DNA from: Delphinus delphis
Lineage: Eukaryota > Chordata > Mammalia > Artiodactyla > Delphinidae
DNA: 64,000 nucleotides
Assembly (NCBI RefSeq): GCF_949987515.2
Contig: NC_082691.1
Span: 59,775,740-59,839,739 of the forward strand
Reading direction: 5' to 3'
In this document: one piece after another, positions 24,348 through 35,226 of the stretch
Position numbering within the stretch: position 1 is the first letter of the stretch
Layout: each line of letters opens with the position of its first letter
The notes under the pieces: generated by a model
Told to the model about the DNA's origin: nothing
The model's database searches: none
Seen by the model: the letters and a program-made list of their open reading frames with translations, nothing else
Position numbers and translations under genes: made by a program

Positions 24348-24619
24348 TCCTCTTTTTTTTTTAAAACTGATTCATCAGCCTAACATAAGACCTTGGTCTT
24401 CATGTTTAGCAATTAGAATTACCATGGATGAGTTCAGTAATGGTAAGTCGGCAATGCTGAGGCTTGATTTGTGCCCTCACAATCCTACCTTTGCCACAAA
24501 GCCTCCCATTATTCTGGAAATATTCCATGGGTGCTATTCCTTTACCACACAAGAACCTACTCACAAAAAGAAAACACTAAAATCTGAGTTTAATTCAAGT
24601 GCACAATGAAGGAGAAAAT

Positions 24620-25850
24620 GGTAGAGCCAGTCAAAGCAGTTAGACTCTGGTATTTAAGCCTTGGGCTTTAACCTCAGGTTTCACGAGTTCAAATCCCAGT
24701 TCCAGGGGGAGAGGAAGTGAGGAATTACTGTCTAGTATGTACAGAGTTTCCATTTGGGATGATGAAAAAATTCTGGAAATAGATAAACAGTGGTGATAAT
24801 TACACAACAGTGTGGATGTAAGTTAATGCCACCAAATTGTATACTTAAAAAGGTAAGTAATTTTATGTTCTTTCTATTTACCACAAATAAATGCTGGTGA
24901 GGATGTGGAGAAAAGGGAACCCTCCTACATTGTTAGTAGGAATGTAAATGGTGCAGCCACTGTGGAAAACAGTATGGAGACTTCCCAAAAAACTGAACAC
25001 AGAACTACCATATGATCCAGCAATTCCACTCCTAGGTATTTATCCAGAAAAACAAAAAAACAAAAAACCCCCACTAATTCGAAAAGATACATGACCCCAA
25101 CATTCATAGCAGCAAATTATTTATAATTGTCAAGATATGGAAGCAATCTAAGTGTCTATCAACAGACAAGGATAAAGAAAGGATAGAAAGGATAAAGAAG
25201 ATGTGATATATATATACACAAACACACACACACACACACATGTACACACACAATGGAATACTACTCAACCATAAAAAAGAATGAAATTTTGCCATTTGCA
25301 ATGACATGGATGGACTTGGAGGGTAGTATGCTAAGTGAAATATGTCAGACAGAGAAAGACAAACACTGTAGGCTATCACTTATATGTGGAATCAAAAAAA
25401 TAAAACAAACTAGTGAATATAACAAAACAGAAACAGGCTCACAGATACAGAGAACAAACTGGTGGTTACCAGTGGGGAGAGGGAAGCAGGAAGGGGCAAG
25501 ACAAGGGTAGGGGATTAAAACGTACAAACTACTAGATATAAAATAAATAAGTTACAAGGATATATAGTATAACACAGGGAATATAGCCAATATTTTATAA
25601 TAACTATAAATGGAACATAACCTTCAAAAATTGTGAATCCGCGTTTTGTACACCTGAAACTTATATAATATTATACATCGACTATATCTCAATTTAAAAA
25701 ATGCAGAAAAAAATCCCAGTTTCACCTCTTGTCAGCCATTTAGGCAAGTTGCTGTACCTCTCTATAATTCAGTTTCCTCTAGAATGGAAGAGGATAATAG
25801 TGATATTAGCTTCACAGGGTTATTCTAATTGAATGAGATGTGTGGGACAG
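24620..25850 (+). repeat. MIR SINE split by an L1 insertion
   Basis: The 5' part (gtagagccagtcaaagcagttagactctgg...cacgagttcaaatcccagtt) ends at 24701. The 3' part resumes at 25711 (aaatcccagtttcacctcttgtcagccatttaggcaagttgctgtacctctct...cagtttcctctagaatgg). Joined across the L1, the two halves give MIR order without loss. Confidence 0.82.
24702..25710 (+). mobile_element. L1 LINE insertion, composite 3' end
   Basis: About 1 kb between perfect 11-bp repeats aaatcccagtt (24691-24701, 25711-25721). The part from 24890 is L1 ORF2 terminus and 3' UTR ('aatgctggtgaggatgtggagaaaagggaac', 'ccatatgatccagcaattccactcctaggtatttatcc', 'tatgtggaatcaaaaaaataaaac'). The first ~190 bp instead look like an older L1 3' UTR tail ('gatgaaaaaattctggaaatagataaacagtggtgataattacac'), so the unit seems to hold two 3' ends in one orientation. 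It contains a TA/CA microsatellite at 25206-25240. Confidence 0.82.
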
Positions 25851-26085
25851 ACTTACACTGATTCCTAACAATCAGAGTTAGCTGTTGTTTGATGATTTAT
25901 GAGTGTGAATTCTGTCATTAAAATCTCTTGCATCTGTAGTAGGATTCTTTGTGGAAACCATCAGTTTTAGTTCTGCTTATAAGGCAGACCTACATCTGTT
26001 TGAGATCTCATGTAAGACTTTCATTACTCTTAAAAGATGCCCCTATTGATAAGAGTGTGGGGGTGGGGGGCCCTCTTGCTGCTTG

Positions 26086-26650
26086 TAAGCCAGACAGTAA
26101 TTGGTGCTACCATTCTGAAAGGCTATCAAGCAATATGGCAATATGGAACAACATTCAAAACATGCATAGCCGGTGAACCTGCAACACCATTTCTATGAAA
26201 AGTAGTCACATATGTGTGTTCAAGTAACAGGTATCCATTGTAGCACTGATTATAATAGCAACAAACTGGAAACTGTATGAATATCTATTCATAGTCAATT
26301 GATTAAACCCCAAAATGGAATCCTGTATAACCATGAAAAAGGATGATGCCATATTATAATATTCCTATAGATAAATGTCACAATAAATTGTAAAATTTAA
26401 CACCAATTTATGGGAAAAGGCAGTTTGAGAACAGAGTATGTAGTCTGACCACATTCATGGAATTTATGCTTACATGTATGATACAATTTCTGAAAGGACA
26501 GTCATCAAACTTTTATAGTGGTTATCTCCAGATGGATTATAGGGAGACATTTACTTTCTGTTTTAAACACTTCTGTATTACTTGAGGTTTTTACAAGCAT
26601 GTATTACTTTCATAATGTGCAGAAATAATAAAAATATTTCCATTAAAAAA
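26086..26650 (+). repeat. L1M LINE 3' fragment
   Basis: 'ggctatcaagcaatatggcaatatgg', 'gcactgattataatagcaacaaactggaaac', 'atggttatctccagatgg'-like wording and 'cacttctgtattacttgagg' are diverged L1 ORF2-end and 3' UTR text, ending in 'gcagaaataataaaaat' near 26,635. Confidence 0.7.
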
Positions 26651-26654
26651 ATGA

Positions 26655-27300
26655 AAGAGAGACCATAAGGGACCTCTTTGGCTATGGAGAGAAAGAACAA
26701 GCCCTCAAGGTGTTATTCTAATTTAAACCTTTTATTTTTATGTAGCATCCCCCAGATCTGAGTCCATAAAAGGAAACGGATGAACAACTACTGCAGTGAC
26801 AGCAATAAATAGGGTCCCAGCAATCTTAATTATCTTTGCATCTGTCTTCCTCTGGCAAATTCAGTCAGTGTTTTGAGTATCCTTCCAGTCTCCACACCAG
26901 TGACCTCCACCTTCTTTGCCTTTGCTGATTTGTCTCCGTAGTGGAGCTAAGGTCAAAGCCTCATTCAGCAGCCCACTCTCATAATAAATGCTCAGGGCAG
27001 CCATTGGCTCTCTTGCCCACAGTCCCCCCAGCACATATGGGACTTGGATATGCCTGGATCACCAATAATGGCCAGGATCTTGCTATGCAGGGCCCTCTGT
27101 TCTTCATCAAACAGGTCTATTGCTCCCCCACAAACACAGGATTCAGCCTATGAAAGGATATGACTCCCACACAATGATCACTGAGAGGCACAGTGGCTTT
27201 CAACCTCTGTGTATATATGTGTGGGTGGGTTGCTCAACAAAACAAAATAATGTTATGCAGGAGAGTGAAAGGAGAGACAAAGCATCTGGAAATAAAGGCC
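26655..27300. other. Unassigned sequence
   Basis: Nothing recognisable. Short frames near 26,941-27,317 lack support. Confidence 0.35.
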
Positions 27301-27304
27301 ATTG

Positions 27305-27530
27305 CAGCAGGATGTGATGGAAAATGGGGATTCTGGAATCAGACTAGGTTAGAAACCCAGCTGCCTCACTTATTAGCTGTGTGGCCTTGGCCAAATTACT
27401 TAGCCTCTCTGAGTTTTAATACGCCCATCAATAAAATAGGAGTAATAACATCTTTTATCCAGAGTTGTCAGGATTCACTGAGATAAAATATATCATGGGC
27501 TTGAACCACAGTTAGTGCTCACAAATAATA
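27305..27530 (+). repeat. MIR SINE, near full length
   Basis: 'ggggattctggaatcagactaggttagaaacccagctgcctcacttattagctgtgtggccttggccaaattacttagcctctctgag' is a well preserved MIR. The 3' end reads 'acagttagtgctcacaaataata'. Confidence 0.92.
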
Positions 27531-27534
27531 CTGT

Positions 27535-28924
27535 TCTTTCCTTCCCCTCAGACTTTGGCATAGCATTAAATAGCCACAGCAGTCTTGAAAATAGATGATT
27601 TTTCTAAAGAGCACAATGTTCCAGTGTACTGTTCGTATATGTTCTCTTTAAGTGTCAAGTAAGGGCAGTGTTGTGAAAGCTATAGACAGAATATTTTAAA
27701 ACCAGGGTGGGGGAGTGGGGAGAAATGGGGAAGCTTTATATTTTCTAACTCCTTTAGTGGGCAATTTTCATGATTCAGATGAGGTTGAGAATAACTTTCC
27801 AGGTTTTAAATATTCTGTATCATGTAAGAATGAGGAGGAATCACAGATCAATTAGGTTTAAAAGCTACTGAAATTTTCGAGAATCATTTAAATAAAGTAC
27901 TTGTAAATGCTCCTAAAGAGATGAGAGTAACCTTCCACGTCAGCAGTACATGAGTTAAACATGTGGGTAACGATGATATAAAAAGAGGTGGTATGTGAAA
28001 TATCAGTTCATATGAGGTGACACTCAATATTAATTTATGTGATATCAATACTGTTTTAGTCTAAATGAACCTTCCCTATATATAAAACACTCCTAATTAT
28101 TGTAAAACCGTTACTTTCCGCTTACCATTGATCTTTAAGGAAATTACTAAAATTTTTGGAGTGTGCTGACACAGCACTATTATTCCCGGTCATTATTCAG
28201 AGCAGGTGTCAATCTCTTTTACTTAATACTAAGGCAGGGGAAAAAAAAACAAGAGTAGTTTTTCATTTAATCAAGTCTCTCTTTTAAAAAATAAAAGAGG
28301 AACACATTAAGATAAGTGTAACTTTTATAGGGATGTTAACACTCTAATACCCTTTGGGATAGGTGAAGCTTTTGATTTTCAGACCAGTTCAAGAGAAAAC
28401 ATGAAATTTTATAATGTGGGGAATACGATAATTCCTTAAAGGAATAGGTCAAGCCATCAGCAACTGATGGCCTTCCAGACGAGGTCTCCCAAGCTTGAGC
28501 CAAGTGACCAGGTTGTCCCTTGTTAAACAACATTTCAGAGTTGACACGCACCCCGACCTCCAATGCAAGAGTATAGCATTTTAGAGCTCTACCTGTTAGG
28601 ATTTTAAGAAGTGACTGCAGTAAATCTAAACCACACAAGAGTTAATAATTACACAACTGCTGGTGTAAAAAGGCATTTGTATGTCAAGACTGGAAGGGAA
28701 AATTGTGATGGTTTCAATTAGAACATCAGCCTGTGTAAAACTGCTCTGTTGCCCACAAACTCAGGGCAGATTTGTTAATCTAACTGTGCTTCAAATACAA
28801 GTGGCTTATATGAAGGCTCTTAATTTGAGGACAAATGGGATTGATTCCTTTATTCTAATCCACAGAACTGCAATATTACAGCTTACATGCAATTTTATGT
28901 AATGAACATTTGCTGAACATATTC
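27535..28924. other. Unassigned sequence
   Basis: No gene or named repeat visible. The 100-codon minus frame 28336-28638 has no domain. Confidence 0.35.
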
Positions 28925-28929
28925 TAAAC

Positions 28930-29225
28930 GACAGGCCTGGTGCTAAGCAGTTGACATGGATTATTTTATGAAATTCTCTCCAAAACCTTATTAAGGCATA
29001 ACAGTATCTAACATTTCTTCCAGTAATTATTATGTGCCAGGCATTGTTTTATGCACTTTACATATATTAACTTATTGAATCCTTGCAATATCCTGGGAGG
29101 TAGATGCTAACATTAGCTCCGTTTTACAGACGAAGAATCTTAAGTTCAGAGAGGTTAAAAACTGGCCAGGGTCACACACTTAGTAAGTGACAAAGCTGAG
29201 GCTGTTAGACCTCCTGCTCTGCTTG
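28930..29225 (-). repeat. MIR SINE, reversed
   Basis: 'tattatgtgccaggcattgttttatgcactttacatatattaacttattgaatccttgcaa', 'cgttttacagacgaagaatcttaagttcagagaggttaaa' and 'cacttagtaagtgacaaagctgag' are the reversed MIR 3' half to centre. The first ~90 bp repeat the '...ggcctggtgctaagcag' motif and may be a second MIR end. Confidence 0.85.
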
Positions 29226-29443
29226 CTGTTACTCTGAGTATGGTGAGCGTGGATCTGGGGGCATGGCGGATCTCATCAATCATGTGGCTGTACTTAGGGC
29301 TGGCTGCATAATTCCTGGACCCAGAGCTAACTGAAAATGCAGAGCACCTTGTTCAAAAGTCTGCGGAAAAGTGCCATTAAAGATATTAAGTAGAAAGGTT
29401 TTCCTCTCTCTCATAGTCAATCTCTCAACTTGTCACAGTGTTT
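29226..29443. other. Unassigned sequence
   Basis: Nothing recognisable up to the SINE target site. Confidence 0.3.
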
Positions 29444-29458
29444 TAAATTTACTATTTA

Positions 29459-29779
29459 TTTTTTTGGCTGTGTCTGGTCTTAGTTGCGGCACTCATGATC
29501 TTAGTTGCGGTATGTGGGATTTTCCCTTTCGTTGCCAGGCTTCTCTCTAGTTGTGGCGTGTGGGTTTTCTCTTCTCTACTTGCGCTCCTGGGCTCCAGAG
29601 TGCGTAGACTCTGTAGTTTGCAGCCCGTGGGCTATCTAGTTGAGGCATACGAGCTCAGCAGTTGTGGCGCGTGGGCTTACGCCACATGTGGGAATCTTAG
29701 GTTCCCTGACCAGGGATAGAACCCACGTCCCCTGCATTGGAAGACAGATTCTTTACCACTGGACCACCAGGGAAGTCCC
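29459..29779 (-). mobile_element. CHR-1-type SINE, long form, reversed
   Basis: T-rich left end, 'ttttggctgtgtctggtcttagttgcgg' at the tail side, and 'ccaccagggaagtcc' at the head side. Perfect 15-bp duplication taaatttactattta at 29444-29458 and 29780-29794. Diverged internally, so an older insertion than the CHR-2 copies. Confidence 0.92.
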
Positions 29780-29794
29780 TAAATTTACTATTTA

Positions 29795-30340
29795 ATGTTG
29801 TTCAAAGTAACAAAAAATTAAAATATTAAATTATTAGCATTTTACCATTCATCTTTATATTGTGCATGCCAGTTTTGAATGTAAATACGTTAACTTCTAT
29901 ATGGAATCACTGAATTCACACAATTTGTATTTCACGGCTCCTATGTGCATACGTATTTTGTTCTTACCTGCACAGTGCAAATGCTGCGCAAAGTGAACTC
30001 AGCTGTATTTCACACGTGCACACGTTCCACCAACATTCTGCCTTCTGTTTACTTCTAAGGAAAGACTGAAAGGAAAAGCAGTAAGGGCAGCTCTATCCTT
30101 CCTTTTCCACCTATGTGATCATGTTCAGTTTAAGTGGTTAGTTGCCCAACACAGGGACTAACAAGAGTAAGATAGGATTCCTAAGTCTTTTGGGTGTCTT
30201 AGAGCGCCTCTGCTTTTTTTCTGAGTTCCAAGAAGGTTCTGGTTTGCAAGGTAACCATGGTCTCTCAGGGCTCTCAGCGTCCGCCTCACCCCCATCCCAC
30301 TCACCTCAGAGGAAAAATGCTTCCCTTTTAGCTGTTTCGC
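29795..30340. other. Unassigned sequence
   Basis: No recognised feature. GC content rises toward 30.3 kb. Confidence 0.3.
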
Positions 30341-30344
30341 GTCT

Positions 30345-30600
30345 CACAGACTCCCATGCATCACCGGTCCAATAGAATTTTGTGCGTCAGGAAGCGCCTG
30401 GAGCGCTGCAAACAAATTAGGTGGGAGGGAACAGTGAACGCGCTTACTGCGCAAAGCGCCTGTGCTCCCGCGCGCGGGCGCGCACGCGCGCATGCTCTGT
30501 GTTCCATAGGACATGGCGCTGGTACTGGCTCGAGTGGTCTGGGGCTTTCTCCTCCCTCCGCCTTGGCCCAGCTGGGCACTCTGCTCACTGCTCTAAGACT
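30345..30600. promoter_or_regulatory. Small CpG-rich patch with Z-DNA-type run
   Basis: CpG density is clearly above the neighbourhood (gttgcgcaaagcgcc-type text, many cg steps). At 30468-30492 there is a near-continuous alternating purine-pyrimidine tract made of cg, gc and ca steps, favourable for Z-DNA. Whether it is a promoter, a repeat-derived CpG cluster or a decayed island is unknown. The 105-codon frames over it are GC artefacts. Confidence 0.4.
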
Positions 30601-30619
30601 TGAGCTCCTCATTGCAAAT

Positions 30620-30740
30620 GAGAATGGGTCCAGCCACCTCATAGGATTATTGTGAGGAGTAACTGAAAGAACACACATAAAGGTCTTCGTACAAGCCTTG
30701 GCACAGAGTAAATGCTTGGTAAGTGTTAGCCAGCCGTGCT
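30620..30740 (+). repeat. MIR SINE, 3' half
   Basis: 'ccacctcataggattattgtgaggagtaactgaaag...ccttggcacagagtaaatgcttggtaagtgttagcc' is the MIR 3' end. Confidence 0.82.
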
Positions 30741-30949
30741 GTGGTTGTTGCTGTCTTTGGATGAGTTTTGCAGTTCCATTTATTTGAAAATATTTATCTC
30801 TTCAAATAAGACAATGAAGAAACCAGGGTAAGATTTATCTTAGAAGAGATGGAAACTTCCCAGTGGTCCCATAGCAATGGGTTTAATCACAAACCCAGCA
30901 ACAGTCTTCCTATTACCACTGTTAACTCGGTTAAGAAAAGTTTTGAGTT

Positions 30950-31112
30950 GGGCTTCCCTGGTGGCGCAGTGGTTGAGAGTCCGCCTGCTGATGCAGGGGA
31001 CACGGGTTTGTGCTCTGGTCCGGGAAGATCCCACATGCCGCGGAGCGGCTAGGCCTGTGAGCCATGGCCGCTGAGCCTTCGCGTCCGGAACCTGTGCTCA
31101 GCAACAGGAGAG
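30950..31112 (+). mobile_element. CHR-2-type SINE missing its 3' end
   Basis: Head 'gggcttccctggtggcgcagtggttgagagtccgcc' is intact, but the copy stops after 'cagcaacaggagag', without the usual 'gccacaacagtgagaggcccgcgtaccgc' and A-tail. It is still flanked by 13-bp repeats aaaagttttgagt (30936-30948) and aaaagtcttgagt (31113-31125), with one mismatch. Confidence 0.9.
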
Positions 31113-31260
31113 AAAAGTCTTGAGTGAAAAATAAATGGGAAAGGTCCCTCTAAGTCGTGTATGTATAGAAGGGACGAGGGAAAGACTTCTCTAGGGCTAT
31201 ATGTGTCTTTATGGGAAGCAGCTAGAGGATTGATCTTAAGCATATGAACCTGGGGTCATT

Positions 31261-31308
31261 TTTTTTCTTTTTTTTTTCTTTTCTTTTCTTTTTAATTTTT
31301 TTTCTTAG
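31261..31308 (+). repeat. Polypyrimidine tract (TTTTC-type)
   Basis: About 48 bases of T with regular C interruptions (tttttttcttttcttttc). Simple-sequence tract, perhaps the eroded complement of an A-tail. Confidence 0.8.
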
Positions 31309-31374
31309 TGTTGCAGGCAGCAGACTCTTCCTGTTCCCTCCCCGGCGTCCCAGGTCACTGCCCGTCTATGAATT

Positions 31375-31548
31375 CACTAGATCACAGTCACTCGAAGTGG
31401 GGTCCCCAGACACTTGCCTCAGAACCACAAATGCAGAATCCTGGGCCCAATGCCAGATCCTTGAACAGAAATCCCTGGGGAAGTCAGGGAGTTAACAGGT
31501 TACCTAAGTGCTTCTTATGCCACTAAGTTTGAGAACCTCTGCAGGAGC
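31375..31548 (+). repeat. MER5-type hAT relic
   Basis: 'ggggtccccagacacttgcctcagaaccac', 'aatgcagaatcctgggccc' and 'taagtttgagaacctctgcagg' follow MER5 order. Confidence 0.65.
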
Positions 31549-31549
31549 C

Positions 31550-32488
31550 TAGGAGCTGGGAAGGAGACCCCTTTTCTTTTTTCCCTCCCCAGTACTGGGC
31601 AGGCCTGTCAACCTTTGTTGAATGTTGGAGAAATGACTGAATCCAAAGCATGAGGCAAAAGGATTTCTCCCCATCTGAGGACCCTTGGGATGGTTCTCCT
31701 CAGGCCTCATATTCAGTGGGTAAGCACTGGTAAGGCTGTAAACTTGTTAAAATATTAAAATTCTTCCATAGGGTTAGTATATACCCACTGCTCTGACCTC
31801 TTGGCTACCCCACTGGCCCAGCTGCCCAGGCCTCTTCCTTGGACTGCCCCATGATCCAGCAACTAAAGGGTTAACCTCTGGTCTAACAGGGGTCTCACCT
31901 ATTCTCGTTTGTCAGTGTAGGTACAAGCCAGCTCTTCATAGGTCCAATGAATGTGGTACCTTATGGGCAGGCTTGTGCCCTGCCTGTGCCCCTACCCCGT
32001 GGAGGTAGGTAGGGTGGGGGTGGAGAGGACCCTGGATGGTGGTACCCCAGCTAGTTTACCTTGACTCTAGTGTAAGGGTCTCTGTCTCCACATATCCCCC
32101 AGGCCATAATGGGTGGAATCCCAGTGGGTGAGGTGGCATTCTTGGAGGTGGTGCTGGCACCCCAGCAGGCAAATGCCCCAGGTTATGGCTGCCACCAGCT
32201 GAGGTACCCCTGCTTCTGGAAACTGCAGTCTCCATGGGACTTTGGCTGTGACAGATCCTGAAAGAGATGGGGTGAGCACGAGGCATGCAAAAATTCAAGT
32301 CCACAAATACGAGGGCTCTGTTGGCATGGTTTGACAGGCGAGAGCCTGCTTGGTACAGATGATGCATGCAGGGATTAGTGTGGGGCTAGGAGAAGTATAG
32401 GGAAACAGGTTGTCTTTTCATCTATTTGGTCAAGTTTGCTAAAATCACTGAATATCCTCCTGTCATGGCATTAGTCACATTATTTTCA
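31550..32488. other. Unassigned sequence
   Basis: Moderately GC-rich, no recognised repeat. The two overlapping minus frames at 32056-32367 (His/Pro-rich) have no known domain. Confidence 0.35.
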
Positions 32489-32489
32489 T

Positions 32490-32692
32490 TGATAAAAATG
32501 AGGGCAAGTGCTTATGTAGTATTTGTCCTGTGCCAAGCACAATTCTTAACTCCTTTGAATTAGTATAATTATCACCACCAGTCCCATTACAAAGATGAGG
32601 AAACTAAGGCCGAGAGGTTATTTAAAACTGAAGTAGCAGAGCCATGATTTGAACTCTGTTAGCCTGACATTGGAGTCCACACTTATAAACAC
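32490..32692 (-). repeat. MIR SINE, reversed
   Basis: 'gtgcttatgtagtatttgtcctgtgccaagcacaattctta', 'cccattacaaagatgaggaaactaaggccgagaggtta' and 'gcagagccatgatttgaactctgttagcctgac' give a nearly complete reversed MIR. Confidence 0.88.
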
Positions 32693-32724
32693 CACCTCTC
32701 TTCTTCAGTTTGCATTCAAAAAAT

Positions 32725-32740
32725 TGTGTGTGTGTGTGTG
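32725..32740. repeat. (TG)8 microsatellite
   Basis: Eight uninterrupted TG units. Confidence 0.9.
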
Positions 32741-32744
32741 GGAC

Positions 32745-34018
32745 TTAGTTGGCAACAGAGATCTGGAATATATAGAAAACTGTAATACAATGGCTTAGAA
32801 ACATTGTGAATGAAATTGCTGTCAGTTCTGCAGAAGCTGACAGATGAGTCAGCACCATGAACAATATTGCTGATGTGGAGAGATTATCTGCTCATTGAGA
32901 CTCCAAGTAACCTAATGATTATCAAGTTATTGAGGAGGTCACTGGAAAAGTTCCATGTGTGTTCCTTTGTCAACCATGGCTCGGACAGGGGCATTGTTTA
33001 CCTGGTGACAGCATGTCAAACAAATGATCAGCAGCAGTTTTTAAAGACCAACAACTGATTTGGATAGTATTAGAAACTGGTGAACTACTTGCATTAAAAC
33101 TCATATATATGTGCTTCTGTTTAGAGAATACTGGGAATTAAATGTTTTAAATTTTATATGGTGATTAATTACTTACAGGTTTTTAAATATTTTGATTATC
33201 ACCTCAGCTTTGCTTATTCAATTCTCCATTCTATTCCTTTGGTCCCCACCTATTAGCTGGGAAAAAAGATAAGCTCTCAGACTTAGCACTGCTACATCAA
33301 GCTGCATTCCTTTTCTGCCTCAAGCTTGCTCCTGGTCTGGCTTACACTTTTTCTTTGAGGGAGAAGGAGGTAGATTCCTGCTTTACTGGAAAAGGATGTC
33401 CTGATAATTGAGTGGGAATGTGGGCAAGGAGGCTGTTGCTTCCTTCCGTCAACCCAAGTAATTGAACTGTCATATTTAACGTTTTATTGGTTAAGATTCA
33501 AGTTAGGGCTGGAGCCCTTCTTCTGCAATTCCTTCAGGGGCACATGTGGAAGACAGCAAATAGCAAACTCAGTGATGAGTTCTGAATAAGGCTGTGAGAA
33601 ATGAACAGTCGGCAGTCCCTGTGGTATCAAGAAACACTAAAGGGAAGAGAGTTGTTTAAACACTTAGGAAGGAAACACAAAGCTCTTCCATTTAGTATGT
33701 CAAAACCAGCTCAGAAGTATGTGACAATCCAGGCAAAGCATTACAATTTCTAGCCAGTCCAGTCATGATTCTTTGGCAAACTGCACAGTCATGGTTGTGA
33801 TGCATTGGGATAAGAGGTACTATATAAATGTCAGATGTTACATAAATGTCAGGAATGATTATTGTTTGTTAATGGGATCTAAACTGTTCCTAAGCAAAGC
33901 CCCGACATCCTTAGCAAAGGTTCTAACCCGTGAGAAGGTAAAGCTCAGCCCTGGTTCTAGAAAAGAGCCCAGTTGGGATTTGAAGTTTGAAAACAGGGGT
34001 TGGGGTGGTGCTGGTGCC
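32745..34018. other. Unassigned sequence
   Basis: No exon or named repeat seen. A short imperfect duplication of about 19 bp occurs at 33820-33852, with tataaatgtcag repeated as cataaatgtcag. Confidence 0.35.
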
Positions 34019-34019
34019 A

Positions 34020-34200
34020 CCACTTGATCAAGTGGCTTCAGGCCAGCCTCTTAACCTGGGGTTTGCCTTAGCTCACCTGTAAAATGGGGATAATTATAAC
34101 ACCTGCCCTATTTCTGCTCCTTGTGCTGGGCTGTTGTGAGAATCAAGGGAGTTAGTTCCACGTGGGTGCAATTGCTTTGTAAAGTGTGAGCTGCCGCGAG
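34020..34200 (+). repeat. MIR SINE
   Basis: 'caggccagcctcttaacctggggtttgccttagctcacctgtaaaatggggataattataacacctgccct' and 'gggctgttgtgagaatcaaggg' match MIR. Confidence 0.85.
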
Positions 34201-34369
34201 GATGACAGTGGTCGTCTGGGATATGCTGAAATTTAGCCTGTGCCTTCCCTTTGAGTCCGACTCACAGAGAGAACATCTGAATGGAAGTTAAGCTGAGGAT
34301 GGTGATGGTGACTTGGCTGATGATGAAAGCGCCTGACTCCTCCTCTCAAGGAATTGTCGGGAAGATACT

Positions 34370-34450
34370 GCAGACCAGGGGCCCGGATCCTGCATTCTGG
34401 CTCTGGCTCTGCCACTTGCCAGCCTGTGAGCTTGGGCGAGTTACAGACGA
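34370..34450 (+). repeat. MIR SINE 5' fragment
   Basis: 'ggatcctgcattctggctctggctctgccacttgccagcctgtgagcttgggcgagttac' matches the MIR tRNA-like to centre region. Confidence 0.75.
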
Positions 34451-35106
34451 GGCTCTGGAAGTGATCGCCAAGGGCCCTTCCGGCTCTGACGCTGAGTCTA
34501 AATCAGTCTCATCACTTGGCTCTAGCTGTGATTCACCTTCCCCCCCACCCCCCAGGAGCAACTCTCGTTCCAGCTTCTCACACGCGAGAAGCAGGGGTCT
34601 TGGAAAGGGTGGGGGCAGTGTATTCCAAGTGAGTGTGCACAATAAAGAAGTTATTCCTTTGGAAGTGAGGTGGAGAGGGGCGGGTGCGGGGCGGGCGGTG
34701 AAAAGGGGTGTCGAATGAGTGCTCTGAGAAGCCAGGATGCAGGGAACATTGTAATGAGGTCACGACTGTCGCAGGCAAGAAGGAGCTGGACATCTGCTGG
34801 TGGGGGAAGGGGGAGCGTCCTGCATTTCTGTTTGGAGAAAGTCTCTTCCGGCATTCTTCAGCACCCCCTCCCCACCTCTCCCCATCCCCACACCTTTCAA
34901 ACGCTACCAGGCCCTCGTCACGGGACAGCCCGTGTCCCTGCCTCTCCTCCGTGGTCCTGTCTGAAACCATGAGGATTGTTTCCAAGCTGACTCACACCAC
35001 TAATGTCAGGGAGCCGTGTCACACGGCGCTGGGCTCTGCAAGCTGTTGCTTGCGCGGTCGCCACTGCCGCCGCCGCTCCCCCGCGGGTGCACCAGGGTCC
35101 GCTCTT

Positions 35107-35132
35107 GGGGCGGGGGCGGGGCGGGGCCGGGG
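35107..35132 (+). promoter_or_regulatory. GC-box cluster / G-quadruplex-forming run
   Basis: Five runs of four or five G separated by one or two C. This is both a tandem array of Sp/KLF sites (GGGGCGGGG) and a strong G-quadruplex motif on the plus strand. It lies about 150 bp upstream of the predicted start. Confidence 0.8.
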
Positions 35133-35214
35133 CGCGGCCCGCCCCCTCGGCGCGCCGGCCCCGCCCCTCCCTCCCTCCCCCACGGACCGCAATGATTTAG
35201 AAGTTCAGGAATCC

Positions 35215-35226
35215 CACGTGACGTCA
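35215..35226. promoter_or_regulatory. Fused E-box and CRE (CACGTGACGTCA)
   Basis: CACGTG (35215-35220) shares two bases with the full palindromic cAMP-response element TGACGTCA (35219-35226). It sits about 55 bp upstream of the predicted start, a position typical of functional CREs. CREB/ATF factors bind the CRE and bHLH factors (USF, MYC/MAX, CLOCK, TFE types) bind the E-box; simultaneous binding is sterically unlikely. Confidence 0.75.

Noticed and set aside
24003..24609. Frames of 126 and 160 codons
   Set aside because: They run through a CHR SINE. The same peptide wording appears in frames at 4.7, 10.9, 43, 45.4 and 49.6 kb, so it is repeat-encoded noise.
34857..34865. TTCAGCACC, left half of an NRSF/REST site
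   Set aside because: The right half (ggacagcgcc-like) is missing at the required spacing, so it is only a half-site.
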